This document shows positions 63,818-64,000 of a stretch of DNA of 64,000 nt, one piece after another. Each line of letters starts with the position of its first letter. Position 1 is the stretch's first letter. Origin of the DNA: Pseudohoeflea suaedae (GTDB lineage Bacteria > Pseudomonadota > Alphaproteobacteria > Rhizobiales > Rhizobiaceae); NCBI RefSeq assembly GCF_004354915.1, contig NZ_SMSI01000001.1, positions 620,001 through 684,000 of the forward strand, read 5' to 3'. A program made the position numbers and the translations under genes. The notes beneath the pieces are model-generated. The model was not told where the DNA came from, searched no databases, and saw nothing but the letters and a program-made list of their open reading frames with translations.

Positions 63818-64000
63818 CCGAGGGAAGCCCAAACAAAATCCCCCGCAATTTCATCCACCCTCTCCGAGCCTCCCTTATCCTTCTCCCGTCCTCTCGTTGG
63901 AAGCCCGGCGGCGCACTGGTCGACGGGGAGGGGAACGGTGCCGGGCGGCCGTTTGCCGTTGCCTTTTGCACTTTGCATTCGCAGTAGACTTTCGCGACTT

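Larger units (their letters stand above)
63390..64000. other. Non-coding repeat-rich region at the right edge
   Basis: About 610 bp without a believable gene; the reading frames here translate the repeats (VILGLDPRIQ-type text). It holds three REP-like palindromes and, at 63410-63520, short CATGCTCACC-like direct repeats (TGATGCTCACC, TGATGCTCACC, TCATGGTCACC). Confidence 0.7.

Overview
The window is high-GC chromosomal DNA from an alphaproteobacterium, most likely of the order Hyphomicrobiales (Rhizobiales). The evidence is the rpmH-rnpA-yidC block, an IalB-family secreted protein, a PccR-type regulator divergent from pccB, a two-ATPase ABC operon with a small membrane protein, and the TGCCCGGA/TCCGGGCA-type palindromes near the right end. 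Genus cannot be fixed from the sequence alone.

Layout. 1-5.9 kb is core: yidC (partial), rnpA, rpmH, a TVP38/DedA-type membrane protein paired with a FAD-disulfide oxidoreductase, and a HAMP histidine kinase. A tRNA-Arg(ACG) at 6207-6283 is the left border of a 12.2-kb integrated island (6234-18480). The island is bounded by a perfect 54-bp repeat of the tRNA 3' half. A tyrosine integrase lies at the distal end, and paired 11-bp-spaced motifs lie just inside both borders. The island holds a chain of ATGA-overlapping genes (AlpA-like regulator, small proteins, an orphan tape-measure-like protein, a DUF6074-like protein), an XRE regulator with its control region, and a lower-GC cargo: a GHKL (MORC/MutL/Hsp90-type) ATPase, an unrecognised 431-aa partner and a C5-cytosine DNA methyltransferase. 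This cargo is the best candidate for an undescribed, probably anti-phage, system.

18.8-29.5 kb is a polysaccharide-type locus: two lone receivers, a secreted TIM-barrel-like protein, a TPR/outer-membrane barrel, a HEAT-repeat membrane protein and a processive GT2 synthase. Convergent to it are a histidine-phosphotransfer protein and a MASE1-CHASE-PAS hybrid kinase, so a whole phosphorelay sits beside the synthase. 29.7-38.7 kb is one giant autotransporter with about 30 glycine-rich repeats. 39-43.5 kb has an IalB-like protein, a UDP-glucuronate-type epimerase, a GT8 glycosyltransferase, a VOC protein and a transglutaminase-like protein; a DUF2235 protein follows.

45.2-53.6 kb is a carbohydrate or polyol ABC operon (binding protein, two permeases, a 62-aa membrane protein, two ATPases) followed by dihydroxyacetone kinase and a LacI regulator, with a double palindromic operator upstream. 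It should import a triose or polyol that ends as dihydroxyacetone phosphate. 53.6-55 kb has a persulfide-dioxygenase-like hydrolase and aroQ. A PemK/MazF-like gene with a structured RNA segment after it precedes the propionate module: pccR divergent from pccB, a small conserved gene, pccA and methylmalonyl-CoA mutase. Together these convert propionyl-CoA to succinyl-CoA. The last 600 bp are non-coding with REP-like palindromes.
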